Shown in pieces: positions 41,831-52,200 of a DNA stretch of 64,000 bases. The DNA lies in assembly GCA_031553835.1 (NCBI GenBank), contig JAVBKX010000007.1, positions 98,272 to 162,271 on the forward strand. Reading direction: 5' to 3'. Under the pieces are notes generated by a model. The model was not told where the DNA came from, did not search any database, and saw nothing but the letters and a program-made list of their open reading frames with translations. Position 1 is the first letter of the stretch. Every line of letters starts with the position of its first letter. Origin of the DNA: JAVBKX01 sp031553835. Lineage in GTDB: Bacteria > Bacteroidota > Bacteroidia > Bacteroidales > Azobacteroidaceae. The position numbers and the translations under genes were made by a program.

Positions 41831-43189
41831 TTATTCTATAATCGTAAACTCAAGCCTCCGGTTTAATTGCCGTCCATTTTCAGTTTCATTGGAAGCAACC
41901 GGATTAGCAGTACCTTTGGATGCCGTTGATATCCGGTAAGCGGCAATTCCCTGTTCCACCATATAATTTTTAGCAGCATTCGCCCGGTCCAACCCGACGC
42001 GCCGGTTAGCCGATTCCGAACCTACATTGCAAGTATAGCCTGTAATTTCGATTACAAGTTCCGGATTGGCTTTCATGATCCGGATTTTTCTGTCCAATTC
42101 GGATTTCATAGCATCCGACAATAATACTTTCGACATTCCAAACCGATGCAGGGGCGCAGTCAACACATCCAATCCTTCGGCAGCAGCCGAAGGGTTTTGC
42201 GCCAGATAGCGAGACGCCGCTCTTTCCGCCGCCTGACGGGCTGCTAATCCTATTTCATAATCGGATTGATCGGCATTTTGCCAATTCGTATCGTAATCCA
42301 TTCTCTTAGAACGGTTGCCCGATGTTCGTCCCGCATCAAAAGCAAGACGGATTTTTATTCCTGCCGCAACCGAGCGTACCGATTCAATTTTATCGGTATT
42401 TATCACACTATGGTAAGTAATGTAGTCAGGACCTTCAAAATGGTAATCCATCAAAGCAGTATTCGTATTTTTCAGATTGTTCAGGCAATAATCGGCATAT
42501 ACTCCGGTATAAAGAGCCACGCCGGAGCCTATTTTCCATTTCATGCCGGCCTCAACCGACACCATCCAGGCCGGTTGCCTGAGTTGCAATTTATCTTCTT
42601 TTTGGAAAGCATTGTATGTGCCAAAACCATGACGACCGTCTGCATATTCCTGGCCTTCAAAATCAAATATTCCGGAAATATCAGCGCGATCAGCAGTTAT
42701 TTTATATTTTGAATTCAAATGATACCCTACACGTCCACCGGCTGTAACATAAAACTTATGCTCGCCATAAGTCTGGAATTGAACAAAAAGAGGAATTTGC
42801 AATTGTACATCCTGAAGCTGTTCTTCAAAATTTTGATACCGGTATCCCACTTGGTAAAAATAACCCGGATTATACGGATCGTCCTGGGCCTCTGTTGCTC
42901 CTGACAGATTTTTCTGTAGTAACTTCGACTGATACAAAGCGACTTCCGCCCCTGTACCGATACCAATTTGCGGAGAAAAGAAAAAGGTATAGTTCAATCC
43001 GCCAACACCGCCAAGGCCCGGCTGATAATCCAAAGTCGCAGTATTCCCGAAATAAAGAGAAGACAACCCTCCTCCCCCATTGATTGAAATTTCATGGCGA
43101 GCCTGAGCCTGTATCAAAAAAGGAAACAGAACGAATCCGGCCAATATAATGATATGGCTTACATATCTAATAGTATGATATAGTTTCAT
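41831..43189 (-). CDS. OmpA family outer-membrane protein
   Basis: 452 residues with a signal peptide (LFPFLIQAQA). The N-terminal 270 residues are a barrel (GGGGLSSLYFGNTATLDYQP, FYVTAGGRVGYHLNSKYKIT, GSGVALYTGVYADYCLNNL). The C-terminal OmpA peptidoglycan-binding domain spans about residues 335-452: ELVIEITGYTCNVGSESANR, RVGLDRANAAKNYMVEQGI, NETENGRQLNRRLEFTI. It would tether the outer membrane to the cell wall. The MBG/T9SS gene ends 14 bases before it on the same strand, so both form an operon with the MBG protein first. Confidence 0.9.
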   Translation of the reverse strand: MKLYHTIRYVSHIIILAGFVLFPFLIQAQARHEISINGGGGLSSLYFGNTATLDYQPGLGGVGGLNYTFFFSPQIGIGTGAEVALYQSKLLQKNLSGATEAQDDPYNPGYFYQVGYRYQNFEEQLQDVQLQIPLFVQFQTYGEHKFYVTAGGRVGYHLNSKYKITADRADISGIFDFEGQEYADGRHGFGTYNAFQKEDKLQLRQPAWMVSVEAGMKWKIGSGVALYTGVYADYCLNNLKNTNTALMDYHFEGPDYITYHSVINTDKIESVRSVAAGIKIRLAFDAGRTSGNRSKRMDYDTNWQNADQSDYEIGLAARQAAERAASRYLAQNPSAAAEGLDVLTAPLHRFGMSKVLLSDAMKSELDRKIRIMKANPELVIEITGYTCNVGSESANRRVGLDRANAAKNYMVEQGIAAYRISTASKGTANPVASNETENGRQLNRRLEFTIIE

Positions 43190-43203
43190 TTACGACAATA
43201 CTT

Positions 43204-45192
43204 TTATTTCACCAAAATCTTAAATTGTTTCACAGGCATTCCTTGCACCAGGACACGCAGAATATATTCGCCGGTAGTTGTATCTGGTACGGTGATAGTC
43301 GTTTTCTGCGCGCTCAACACATCTGCCTGCACCGTTTCGCCTGAAGTACTGATCAGTTGATATTGCGCCGAGGCCAGTTCATTTTCATTAAACAAAGTAG
43401 AAATAGTCATGAGCTGTCCGACACGCACTAAAGTCGGATAGACCACAATAAAATTACCGGAAGGATCAAATGCAGCCGGGCAGGAAAGTAAATTTATTAC
43501 TTCATGGCCCAAATAACGTCCGTTGGCCTCCACGCTGTACTGTCCGGCCTGTTCCATATTCACATAGCCTTTCCCTTTGGCTTCTGTAATTTCTTCTCCG
43601 TCTTTATACCACACATAATTGGCAAGGCTATCGGTCAATGCTTTTTTCACAGCCAGCACATCACCCCAACGCTGGTAAATCAATTGGTCGGCAGGGACAG
43701 GTCGCGTCACAGCCAACGTATAAACAGAAGGAGACCCATCCTGAGGCGTGGCTTCAATATGGAAATAATTATCGCCGTATTTTGACAATGACAATGTTTT
43801 ATTTCCTGACAACGCCACATTGTTGTCTATTTTCAACGTCACATTACCATCCACCTGTAACTGGCATACCACTTGATGTTCTCCGCAAGCGGCAATATAG
43901 CGGCAAGTATCCTCCGGATTATCGGTACCGGACAATAACATTTGCCCGTTAATCGAAAGGTCAAACACCGGCACGACAGTTTCCAATATTCTCATCCTGC
44001 CTTCCTGAAAAGAAATCTGATAATTAGCGGCCAGCGCTGTCGGCTGTTCAAGAGTCAGCGTTATAGGATAATCACCTGGCGGTGAACTGGCTTTTGCAGT
44101 CGTTGAAAACTTCCATTCACCTAAATCATCCACCCGGTCGGAATATTGCATCCTGGGGGATACCGATACAGTAAATTCCGGATTGTCGATACCGGCCATA
44201 CGCGAAAAATTAGTAGGTGCAACCACCAATTCCGCAGGATGAATCACAATCTCCTGCAAAGCATAAGTAGAAGGATATTCTCCGGTTGCATCGGATTTGG
44301 CAAAGACCAATGCCGTACCGGCTTTCAATATAGTCGCCAGCCATACTCCCTCTCTTTCTTCCCTGATATTCAACACATCTGTTTCTTTCGTTTCAAAATA
44401 AACCGGACTGCTTCCTTCATGTTGGGCAGTCAGCAGGAAAACAGGATCGCCGTATGTTTTTTCTCCCACCTCCTGAAAAGTAATAGCATCGCCGGGTGCA
44501 TCGATAATAGTCAGCACCCCCGGTTGATAATTGAATGTATAATAAGGATGCTCCCCTCCTTCAACCAACACTCCGTCATCGTAACTTCCTACGGGAGATT
44601 GATTATAATCCGGGTTGATATAAGCCGCCGGCATGGAATCGAAAAGCGCTTTATCCCGCTCCGCAAATTCTTCCACATATCCGGAAATGACATAATCGTT
44701 AGAAACATCGGGATTAGGTGCAAAATAAGGCCGGGATTGATTATTGGCCGTAACGGTCAGTTCTGCCTGGCGAATATAAATCATTTGAGTCAGCGACTCC
44801 TTTTTAGCCTCGCTGTCACCATCAAAAACAGCCACCAAATCGGCCTGTCCCGCACCCACAATCGTCGCCCGGCACTGGCCGCCAACCGAATCGATGCGGA
44901 CTATGTTGGGTTTAGAACTTTTAATATACACTGGTTTTCCCAAATCATGCCAGGCATGGAGAATAAAAGCAGTATCGCCATACGTTCGAAGCGTACTTCC
45001 AAAGGACGGGAAATTTAACAACCCTTTTTCTTTGCTCTCATCACTCAGTTCCACCCATTCGGAAATCGAGAACAAAGTAGTTTGGGCAAGCGGCAAATCG
45101 AAACGCGCAAACAACAAACATAAACACAGGATAAACAGCCGGAAATGAAAACCATGCAAGAGATTCCGACTACAATAAGTCATTGCTTTCAT
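43204..45192 (-). CDS. MBG-domain secreted protein with T9SS sorting domain
   Basis: 662 residues. A signal peptide (LFILCLCLLFARFDLPLAQ) is followed by Ig-like and at least two MBG-type modules (ELTVTANNQSRPYFAPNPDV, ELVVAPTNFSRMAGIDNPEF), a cadherin-like beta region (NGQMLLSGTDNPEDTCRYIA) and a T9SS type A sorting domain at about 585-662 (VVYPTLVRVGQLMTISTLFN...GEYILRVLVQ). It is therefore predicted to be secreted by T9SS and bound to the surface. It is co-transcribed with the OmpA-like gene downstream, which may be its anchor partner. Confidence 0.82.
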   Translation of the reverse strand: MKAMTYCSRNLLHGFHFRLFILCLCLLFARFDLPLAQTTLFSISEWVELSDESKEKGLLNFPSFGSTLRTYGDTAFILHAWHDLGKPVYIKSSKPNIVRIDSVGGQCRATIVGAGQADLVAVFDGDSEAKKESLTQMIYIRQAELTVTANNQSRPYFAPNPDVSNDYVISGYVEEFAERDKALFDSMPAAYINPDYNQSPVGSYDDGVLVEGGEHPYYTFNYQPGVLTIIDAPGDAITFQEVGEKTYGDPVFLLTAQHEGSSPVYFETKETDVLNIREEREGVWLATILKAGTALVFAKSDATGEYPSTYALQEIVIHPAELVVAPTNFSRMAGIDNPEFTVSVSPRMQYSDRVDDLGEWKFSTTAKASSPPGDYPITLTLEQPTALAANYQISFQEGRMRILETVVPVFDLSINGQMLLSGTDNPEDTCRYIAACGEHQVVCQLQVDGNVTLKIDNNVALSGNKTLSLSKYGDNYFHIEATPQDGSPSVYTLAVTRPVPADQLIYQRWGDVLAVKKALTDSLANYVWYKDGEEITEAKGKGYVNMEQAGQYSVEANGRYLGHEVINLLSCPAAFDPSGNFIVVYPTLVRVGQLMTISTLFNENELASAQYQLISTSGETVQADVLSAQKTTITVPDTTTGEYILRVLVQGMPVKQFKILVK

Positions 45193-45425
45193 ACGGTATT
45201 GAGTAATGGCGGCAACTGTTAAGACAACCTTAAATTAAGCTGCCAACTCCACAAACAGACAAATCGATTACTTATTAAATTTTTACAAAAATACTTCAAA
45301 GAAAATAAAATTAAAAATCAAATGGCAAGAATTAGGCAAAATTAATCGTAATGTACTATCTTTAGGCTCGTTTAAAATAATATTCGATTTTATAGACACC
45401 TTTTTGTTTTAAAAATGATTTACGT

Positions 45426-46283
45426 ATGAAAAAAATTGCAATGGCTATATGCTGGATAATTTTCATTGCCTGCGCACAAGGGCAAAACCGTTCGCTAACC
45501 GTAGCTACATACAATATGCGTTACGACAGCAAAGACGATTCGATACAAGGAAATGGTTGGCGGCAACGTTATCCGGTCATCGCCGACTTGATCCGGTTCC
45601 ATGATTTTGACATTTTCGGAACACAAGAATGCTTACATCATCAATTAAATAATCTGCAAACCAGGTTGCCGGATTATTCGTACATCGGAGTCGGTCGCGA
45701 CGATGGCAAAACGAAAGGCGAATATGCTGCCATTTTTTACAAAAACAGTCGCTTCGCTTGTCTGAACCAAGGAAATTTCTGGCTTTCGGAAAATACTGAA
45801 ACTCCCAATATGGGCTGGGATGCAGTTTGCATACGCATTTGCACCTGGGGTCAATTTCAGGACATGATCACCGGATTTACTTTCTATTTTTTCAACCTGC
45901 ATTTGGATCATATTGGCGTGCAAGCCCGCAAAAACAGTGTAAAATTAGTATTGGAAAAAATCAATGCCATGACCAATGGCAAGCCAACGATACTGACCGG
46001 CGACTTTAATGTGGATCAGCATAATGAAAGTTACCAATTGCTGAATACTTCCGGACTATTGAAAGACTCATACGACCTGGCGACTATTTGTTATGCTGAA
46101 AACGGCACATTCACCGGTTTCGATACAAACACCCACAGCCATGATCGCATCGACCATATTTTTGTCACAGACGACTTCAAAGTAGAACGTTATGGCATTT
46201 TAACGGATGCTTATTGGCACAAAGACCAACTACGTTTTCCATCCGACCATTTTCCCGTAGTGACAAGAATCGAGTATCGTTAA
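45426..46283 (+). CDS. Secreted endonuclease/exonuclease/phosphatase family protein
   Basis: 285 residues with a signal peptide (WIIFIACAQGQ). EEP fold motifs are complete: TVATYNMRYDSKDD, DIFGTQECLHHQL, YFFNLHLDHIGVQARKNS, ILTGDFNVDQHN, and the final RIDHIFV and SDHFPVV (catalytic Asp-His). These metal-dependent enzymes cleave phosphodiesters in nucleic acids, inositol phosphates or sphingolipids; the substrate is not evident. It converges with the GH43 gene, 4 bases apart. Confidence 0.9.
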   Translation: MKKIAMAICWIIFIACAQGQNRSLTVATYNMRYDSKDDSIQGNGWRQRYPVIADLIRFHDFDIFGTQECLHHQLNNLQTRLPDYSYIGVGRDDGKTKGEYAAIFYKNSRFACLNQGNFWLSENTETPNMGWDAVCIRICTWGQFQDMITGFTFYFFNLHLDHIGVQARKNSVKLVLEKINAMTNGKPTILTGDFNVDQHNESYQLLNTSGLLKDSYDLATICYAENGTFTGFDTNTHSHDRIDHIFVTDDFKVERYGILTDAYWHKDQLRFPSDHFPVVTRIEYR

Positions 46284-46287
46284 TCGT

Positions 46288-47826
46288 TCAATATTCTAAA
46301 GAAACCTGATTAAACAGGCCGGTTCCGGTTCCCCGCACCTGAATGCCGACTAACGGAGATCGATCCCATTGCGGAAGGTCATGCAAATGAATTTGCACTC
46401 CAACCGGTTGAAAATGATTATCTTCCATTACTCCAAATTGGCAATATTGTCCATACTGTGTACGCAAACAAAGGGAAACAGGGAAAACATCGACAGGCCG
46501 TTCCGCCAAAATTGTATAATCATTTTGTTTCACCTGCCATAGTTTTATCATCCGGCCTTCTACAGAAAGACCGATTGCATTTTCCCTTGTCCCGTAAATA
46601 CACATACCGGTTGAAACTTGTGTATTTTCCGGAATCGTAACGGTAAAGGTATAATTTGCTTTTTTCACTTGCAAACCGAGACAACTACCGATCGGAGTTT
46701 CGCTGCCTTGAAGTTTTAATTGATCTGCGTGTATTTCGGTTACAGGTTTAGGATAGGAAACGTCCCATTCCCATTCTTTTCGTAACAACGGAGCAGAAAA
46801 ATGATCGGTAAAATTCGGAACCGGTTGCTGTACAGTATTCGCAACAGGAGCTGCCGCTTGCAGGCTGGGCGTTTTCCCATAGCGAAAAGCCGGCCATCCG
46901 GTCGTTTTATCCCAAATCACTTCATCCAACATTCCCTGACGACCTAAATAAACATCGGTAGCGGCATTATAAGCATGGTACATGAAAAAAGATCGGCGAT
47001 CGGGTGTTTCGACCAATGTGCCATGCCCGGAGCAACGCCAATGATCATCCCCATATAAAATCGGATTTCCCGAATATTTTTCCCACGGACCCTGAATCGA
47101 TTTAGCCCGGGCTACACCGGTTTGATAATTGCAGCCTCGCCCGCAACAGCCATTACCGGCATAAAACATATAAATGTATTCGCCACGTTTTACCAAACAC
47201 TGTCCTTCCATTCCTCCTGCTTCCCAACCGTCGGTATCGGCAGTAAGCAGATTGAATGCCTTACCCACTACCCTGAGTCCGTCGTCAGACAATTCGGCTC
47301 CTAAAATTTCGATATTCCTGCCCTGATCCAATCCGTAAGCTTTCCAGGTAATATAACGCTTACCGTCTATTTCGACGACAAAGGCATCGATGGCTTCATT
47401 GGTCCATTCCACAATCAATCCATGATCAGTAAATCCCTGTCTGACATCTTTGGTGGCAGCCACTCCGATAAACGATTTTTTATCGCTTTTCCGCCGGGCG
47501 GTATAATAGACAAAATAAGTACCATTATTATAGTATAATTCAGGCGCCCAATAACTACCCATTGTCCATTCCGGCATTTCCCTGAATAAACCGCCAAGAT
47601 ATTGCCAATTGATCAAATCTTTTGATTCGTACAATCGATACGGTTCGGCCCATTCCGAAGAAGTTCCGGCCACATAATAAGTGTCGCCTGCGCGAATCAC
47701 ACTCGGATCGGGAAAATCTCCCGGAACAACCGGATTCCGATACACACTTTCCACCTGAGCATAGGCAATGACACTAAACAATGCAGCAAAGGATAAAAGT
47801 AATTTCAACTTATTTTTAGTTTTCAT
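46288..47826 (-). CDS. Glycoside hydrolase family 43 protein
   Basis: 512 residues with a signal peptide (FAALFSVIAYAQ). The five-bladed propeller has the GH43 catalytic set: base Asp in GDFPDPSVIRAGDTYYVAG, the pKa-modulating Asp in NEAIDAFVVEIDGKRY, and acid Glu in GGMEGQCLVKRGEYIY. A C-terminal beta-sandwich (about 345-512, HFSAPLLRKEWEWDVSYPKP) completes the protein. It should act on arabinose- or xylose-containing polysaccharides. An unusual insertion CCGRGCNY near residue 230 is cysteine-rich. No SusC/SusD genes are nearby, so it is not in a polysaccharide utilisation locus here. Confidence 0.92.
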   Translation of the reverse strand: MKTKNKLKLLLSFAALFSVIAYAQVESVYRNPVVPGDFPDPSVIRAGDTYYVAGTSSEWAEPYRLYESKDLINWQYLGGLFREMPEWTMGSYWAPELYYNNGTYFVYYTARRKSDKKSFIGVAATKDVRQGFTDHGLIVEWTNEAIDAFVVEIDGKRYITWKAYGLDQGRNIEILGAELSDDGLRVVGKAFNLLTADTDGWEAGGMEGQCLVKRGEYIYMFYAGNGCCGRGCNYQTGVARAKSIQGPWEKYSGNPILYGDDHWRCSGHGTLVETPDRRSFFMYHAYNAATDVYLGRQGMLDEVIWDKTTGWPAFRYGKTPSLQAAAPVANTVQQPVPNFTDHFSAPLLRKEWEWDVSYPKPVTEIHADQLKLQGSETPIGSCLGLQVKKANYTFTVTIPENTQVSTGMCIYGTRENAIGLSVEGRMIKLWQVKQNDYTILAERPVDVFPVSLCLRTQYGQYCQFGVMEDNHFQPVGVQIHLHDLPQWDRSPLVGIQVRGTGTGLFNQVSLEY

Positions 47827-47857
47827 AAGTAAATAATTTTAAACACGAAGCCAAAAA

Positions 47858-47865
47858 CAAAGATA
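47858..47865 (-). promoter_or_regulatory. Promoter -7 element TATCTTTG of GH43
   Basis: Exact TAnnTTTG on the minus strand 32 bases before the GH43 start codon. Confidence 0.55.
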
Positions 47866-47907
47866 ATAATATTTGTTTGCAATAATTATAACAAGTTAAA
47901 AAATGTT

Positions 47908-47915
47908 TACCTTTG
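47908..47915 (+). promoter_or_regulatory. Promoter -7 element TACCTTTG
   Basis: Exact TAnnTTTG 53 bases before the start of the small lipoprotein gene, divergent from the GH43 promoter. Confidence 0.5.
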
Positions 47916-47968
47916 TGCTGTTTTTCAATAAACCGCATTAGTGATAACCCATTAAAAAAATTTAAGTA

Positions 47969-48379
47969 ATGAGAACAAAAACAATCTTGAATGGAGTATT
48001 GACCCTGGCGTTAGTCGTTTCAATCAGTTTATTTACCAGCTGTTCAAAAGAAGGCGTTGCAAGTAAAATGTTAGACAAAACAGCTGAAGAAGCCAACAAA
48101 ATGTGCCCGATGACTGTTGATTACCTGACCCAATTGGACAGTATCACACATCCGGAATCTTTGACCTTAGCTTATTATTACACATTAAATTCTACAAAAG
48201 CTGAGATTGATTCTTTAATGGATTGGAGCAAAGCGAAAGAAATGTTGATCTCAAATGTGAAATCGAATCCGCAACTCACTCCGTTTTTCGTTTTTGATGT
48301 AAAATTCAGACATATTTATCTTAGCAACGAAGGTTTGGAAATACATCAAATGGAAATAACTCCGGAAGATTATAAATAA
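47969..48379 (+). CDS. Hypothetical lipoprotein, 136 residues
   Basis: The N-terminus is a lipoprotein signal (ALVVSISLFTSC, Cys25). The mature part is short and helical/strand mixed (MLDKTAEEANKMCPMTVDYL, YYTLNSTKAEIDSLMDWSKA, FFVFDVKFRHIYLSN). I do not recognise the family with confidence. It stands alone between two minus-strand genes, with its own promoter and a dyad after its stop. Confidence 0.65.
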   Translation: MRTKTILNGVLTLALVVSISLFTSCSKEGVASKMLDKTAEEANKMCPMTVDYLTQLDSITHPESLTLAYYYTLNSTKAEIDSLMDWSKAKEMLISNVKSNPQLTPFFVFDVKFRHIYLSNEGLEIHQMEITPEDYK

Positions 48380-48470
48380 TGAAATAAATGAAAAAAATGA
48401 AAGGAATGAAGAAATGGTTACCTTTTGCATTATTTCATCCCTTTCATTTATTTCATTATTTCCATTCCCT
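48380..48470. repeat. AATGAAA-type imperfect dyad
   Basis: The left half AATGAAAAAAATGAAAGGAA and the right half around TTATTTCATCCCTTTCATTT are imperfect complements. It lies between convergent genes and reaches the stop of the GldA-like gene. Similar material is found between etfB and etfA and at the start of the barrel gene near 23880. Confidence 0.5.
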
Positions 48471-49159
48471 CATTTTGTCACTAATTTAAATAATTCCTCC
48501 AGATTGCCCACTTCTCCAATTGGCTTGTCCGCCACGATTCGCCCCTGATGGATAATGACCACCCTCGTACAAATAGCAGCTACTTCCGAAAGCGTATGAG
48601 AAGAAAAAAGAATGGCTTTATGCGTTCCAAGAGAAGATAACAATACATTTATTTCGTCGATTTGATTGGGATCCAAGCCAGAAGCAGGCTCGTCCAGAAT
48701 CAAAATATCCGGATCATGTACAATTGCCTGCGCAATACCCACCCGTTGCCGGTATCCTTTCGAAAGTTGTCCGATCTTTTTGTGCATCTCCGGCTCCAAT
48801 CCGGTTTGCCTGATAACGGATTCAACCGCTTTCCTTTTATTTTTCAAGCGATAAATGCCCGCTACATATTCTAAATATTCCGGAACATACATTTCTTCAT
48901 ACAACGGATTATCTTCGGGCAGGAAACCGATTCTTTTTTTCAAGGAAAGATCGCCCGGATTCATCGGTTGCCCGTCGATTGAAACACATCCGTGGTCGGC
49001 GCTCATTACACCGGTGATAATTTTCATCGTAGTCGATTTTCCGGCTCCATTCGGACCTAAAAAACCGACAATTTCTCCCTCATTCACAGAAAATGATACC
49101 CGGTCGAGCACCTGTTGTGTGCCGTATCGTTTAGAAATATGATTTAGTTGAAGTAACAT
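48470..49159 (-). CDS. ABC transporter ATP-binding protein, GldA-like
   Basis: 229 residues from the ATG at 49159 (MLLQLNHISKRYGTQ); the open frame further upstream is not ABC sequence. Walker A GFLGPNGAGKSTTMK, Q-loop area IGFLPEDNPLYEEMYVPEYL, signature LSKGYRQRVGIAQAI, Walker B ILILDEPASGLDP and the switch His in ILFSSHTLSE are all intact. PEDNPLYEEM is characteristic of GldA-type proteins of Bacteroidota. It would power export or gliding-associated transport with permease subunits that are not next to it. A -7 element lies just 5 bases upstream of the ATG, so the transcript may be leaderless. Confidence 0.88.
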   Translation of the reverse strand: MLLQLNHISKRYGTQQVLDRVSFSVNEGEIVGFLGPNGAGKSTTMKIITGVMSADHGCVSIDGQPMNPGDLSLKKRIGFLPEDNPLYEEMYVPEYLEYVAGIYRLKNKRKAVESVIRQTGLEPEMHKKIGQLSKGYRQRVGIAQAIVHDPDILILDEPASGLDPNQIDEINVLLSSLGTHKAILFSSHTLSEVAAICTRVVIIHQGRIVADKPIGEVGNLEELFKLVTK

Positions 49160-49163
49160 GGTG

Positions 49164-49171
49164 CAAAAGTA
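49164..49171 (-). promoter_or_regulatory. Promoter -7 element TACTTTTG almost touching the GldA-like start codon
   Basis: Exact TAnnTTTG on the minus strand. The expected transcription start is 4-6 bases after the element, which coincides with the A of the ATG at 49159. Confidence 0.4.
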
Positions 49172-49252
49172 TATGATATTTTTTCGAATTGCACAAAAAA
49201 GCATACAAAAGATACAGGGCCAACGCATCTAAATTAGCCCTGACTAAAAATA

Positions 49253-52200
49253 TTAATGTCTCACAATTATTTGTTGTTTGACAGGAGGGATACTTCCTCC
49301 CTCTGTTTTATCAAATATGTGCAGGTAATAGAATCCATCTTTCAGATTAGAAGTGTCGAACCAAACATTTTCCCCATTTGATACAGTACTGCGAAGTGGT
49401 ACCCCATAAATGTCGTACAAAATAACCTCTATAGATTTATGTGGTAGTTCTGAATATACAGCCGTTTGAGTAACGATCTCACTGTCAGCAAACTTTATAT
49501 TCAGGACATTGGAAACAGGATTCGGGAAAGTTGAAACAAAAGAATCAGCAATATCGAAATTTTCTGCTGGCATATCACTGTTGTATATCAAACTCCCTCC
49601 GGTACCAACCGAAACCCCCTTACTGAAAGAAGCGGTACTACATTCATTTGTAGCATACGCTGTAATCAGATAGGTTCCACTTGTAGGAAAGAAACATAAA
49701 TAGGTCTGACTATTGTATTGCTCTATACGCACGCCCGAAGGCAAAGACCAACTAATCTCGGCAGGGGGTCCGGTTAATGGCCTGAGCAATTTTCTAAAAC
49801 CCGGAAGCAAATACGGATCCGGCAGTACATCAAATCCAAAAATGCATGCACAATCTGTAATAACTGATTTTTCCACAGAAATGGATGTTCCAGGAATACT
49901 TGCCCTCACATAGCTGATTGATAGGGGGCAAGGTACTTGAACCGGATTAGGAGGAGCATTAACAAATTGAACATCTTCAGCAGAATAAACAGCCATTTCG
50001 TCTACATTATTTACACTATTGAGGCGAAGTATTGACTTGCATGTGGATTTATTGTTAGTAACTATAGCAGTATTTCCATCGACTGACAACTCTAAATCAT
50101 GAGAACATGACCAGGTGACAGGGCCTGTGAAATTCAAAATAGTAAAGATACCGGAAGAATTGGGACATATATTGGCAGGACCGGAAATAGCAATAGACGA
50201 TGTATTGCAAGTAGTCGATTGCAGTCTTTTTCGTACTTGCACAGGAAAACTACTCAAGCCCAATGAGGCAGCCCATGGTTTAGATATAGAAGTCGTATAA
50301 TTTGCAGTTAATGCACCGGTAAGACCCATTTGGTTTGTCCCCACATTGGTAGAAATATTCTTCTTATCTGAAAGAGAAAAACCGGATGAAACCGACCAAT
50401 TAATAGAGATATTAACCGGATTTTTGAGTTTGACAGTTGTCGCAGCACAAAAAACAGGACTACGTGATTCAAAATAAATGAGTGGCGCCGCCAACTGCTG
50501 CGCAAAGAAAGTAGCCGCATGAGGAAAGATGCAATGCTGGGCGCTTGTAGTTGGAGCACATGCATACTGCTCAAATTCGGTCAATCCTTCTGCAAAGAAA
50601 TCCCGGCTGCGGATATCTTTATTGATAAGATTCTTCCAATTGGATAAGGCTAAAGAACTGGGAGTGGGAACAAATGTAAAACTTGGTTGATCAAAACGTT
50701 TTAATATTTCTTGAAAATTTTCATTGTCTGAATTGACACCAGCAAAACCGGTAAAAGAGCCTGCCGCTCCGTCCAAAGGTAACATATCAGCTTTGGAAGA
50801 AAGGCTGCGGCGGGAAATATCCGTACTCACCGGAATAACCCACAAATTTTTTTTCTGATAGTAAACATGCCCGTCATACACTTTCGCAACTTTTCTGTCG
50901 GGCAAAGCATTGATAATGAAATCAGACTTGATGGCAGAATTCCCCGGAATGGTATTCATTAACCCCATTTTAAACGACGTTAGAGGATTCACATCACCGG
51001 CAGTAACAGAAAAACCGGCAGTGAAAAATGAAGCAATCATCACCCCATAGCTCTCCAGCCAATTAAATGTTTGTTGGGGACTGTAACTAAACAAGCGGGT
51101 TCCGGGTGCAAATAATGTTGTACCCTGGCCGCTTCCACAAGAAACGGCTATGTTCTGACAGTTCAGGGGAAAGCCTACCCGGTCATATTCCTGTTGAAAT
51201 GCTTCATGTTCGCTGTTGTCGATCACCATGTTTTTGTTACAATAGTAAATCAACATTTGCCGGCTGGCTTTGGCATCGAGCACACCATACAATTGGTCGA
51301 GGATAGGAATCACCTTACTCGCATCCAATACTTTGAGTCCAAAAATAGCAACGGCAAAACTCTGGATATCCCGGATCATCCCCTGCAATCCCAAGGGCAG
51401 GTTGGCCCCTTTGTGTGGAGCATCCAAGGAAATATATTTCCAGGTATCATGGTTCAGCCCTTCAATTTCCATGCTGCGCAAGGCATAACGGGCCACCAAT
51501 CCGCCCATACTGACACCCAACACCACATTGGGAGTCGCTCCTGAAGCCTTGTTGGTATTCACCCATTTGACGGCTTCCTTAAATAAGGCGGCATTGCGGA
51601 AAATATCATCCATACCATTGTTGTAATTCAAATAGACGATATCGTATTCCAGAAAGTCTTCCAATATTTGTTGTACAGGACCTGCTTGGCTCAAAATATG
51701 ATTCAGATTATAATTGGTAGCAATAGATAAAATAGAACTCATATCAAAAGGCTCAGCAATTATCAATGGCTTCTTCAATGTTTGCGTATTGTTGTTCAGG
51801 GAATAACGGATTTCAAGTTTACCACCGGAATGCAAACCACTCTTTTTAATAGTCACAGAATCTTCCCCTGCCCTCAGAGTTGACACAGATTCTTTAATGT
51901 AAATTTTTGTTCTGCTGAGATAGGATGTTCCATCCGTATAAGTGACCCGGTAGTAAATTGTTTTTTCTCCGGACGACGAAAATGTATAAGAAACCGGAGT
52001 ATTCCATGAAGCGATCTTGTAGCCACTTTGATTATTGAAATTAATTTCCAGTTTACTGACACTTTTTGTATTATTCCGGAAAAACAAGTCGGATTTAAAA
52101 GTAAAAACAACTGTTTTTGCTTCAAAAATAAGATTCTGTGGGGCTACAGCAAATAAATTCTTCCTCAGGTAAGGAGAAGGTTTACCGGCAACATTCCGAA

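Noticed and set aside
44146..45018. 290-codon frame antisense to the MBG/T9SS gene
   Set aside because: It lies wholly opposite a well-supported gene, has no start signal and no family resemblance.
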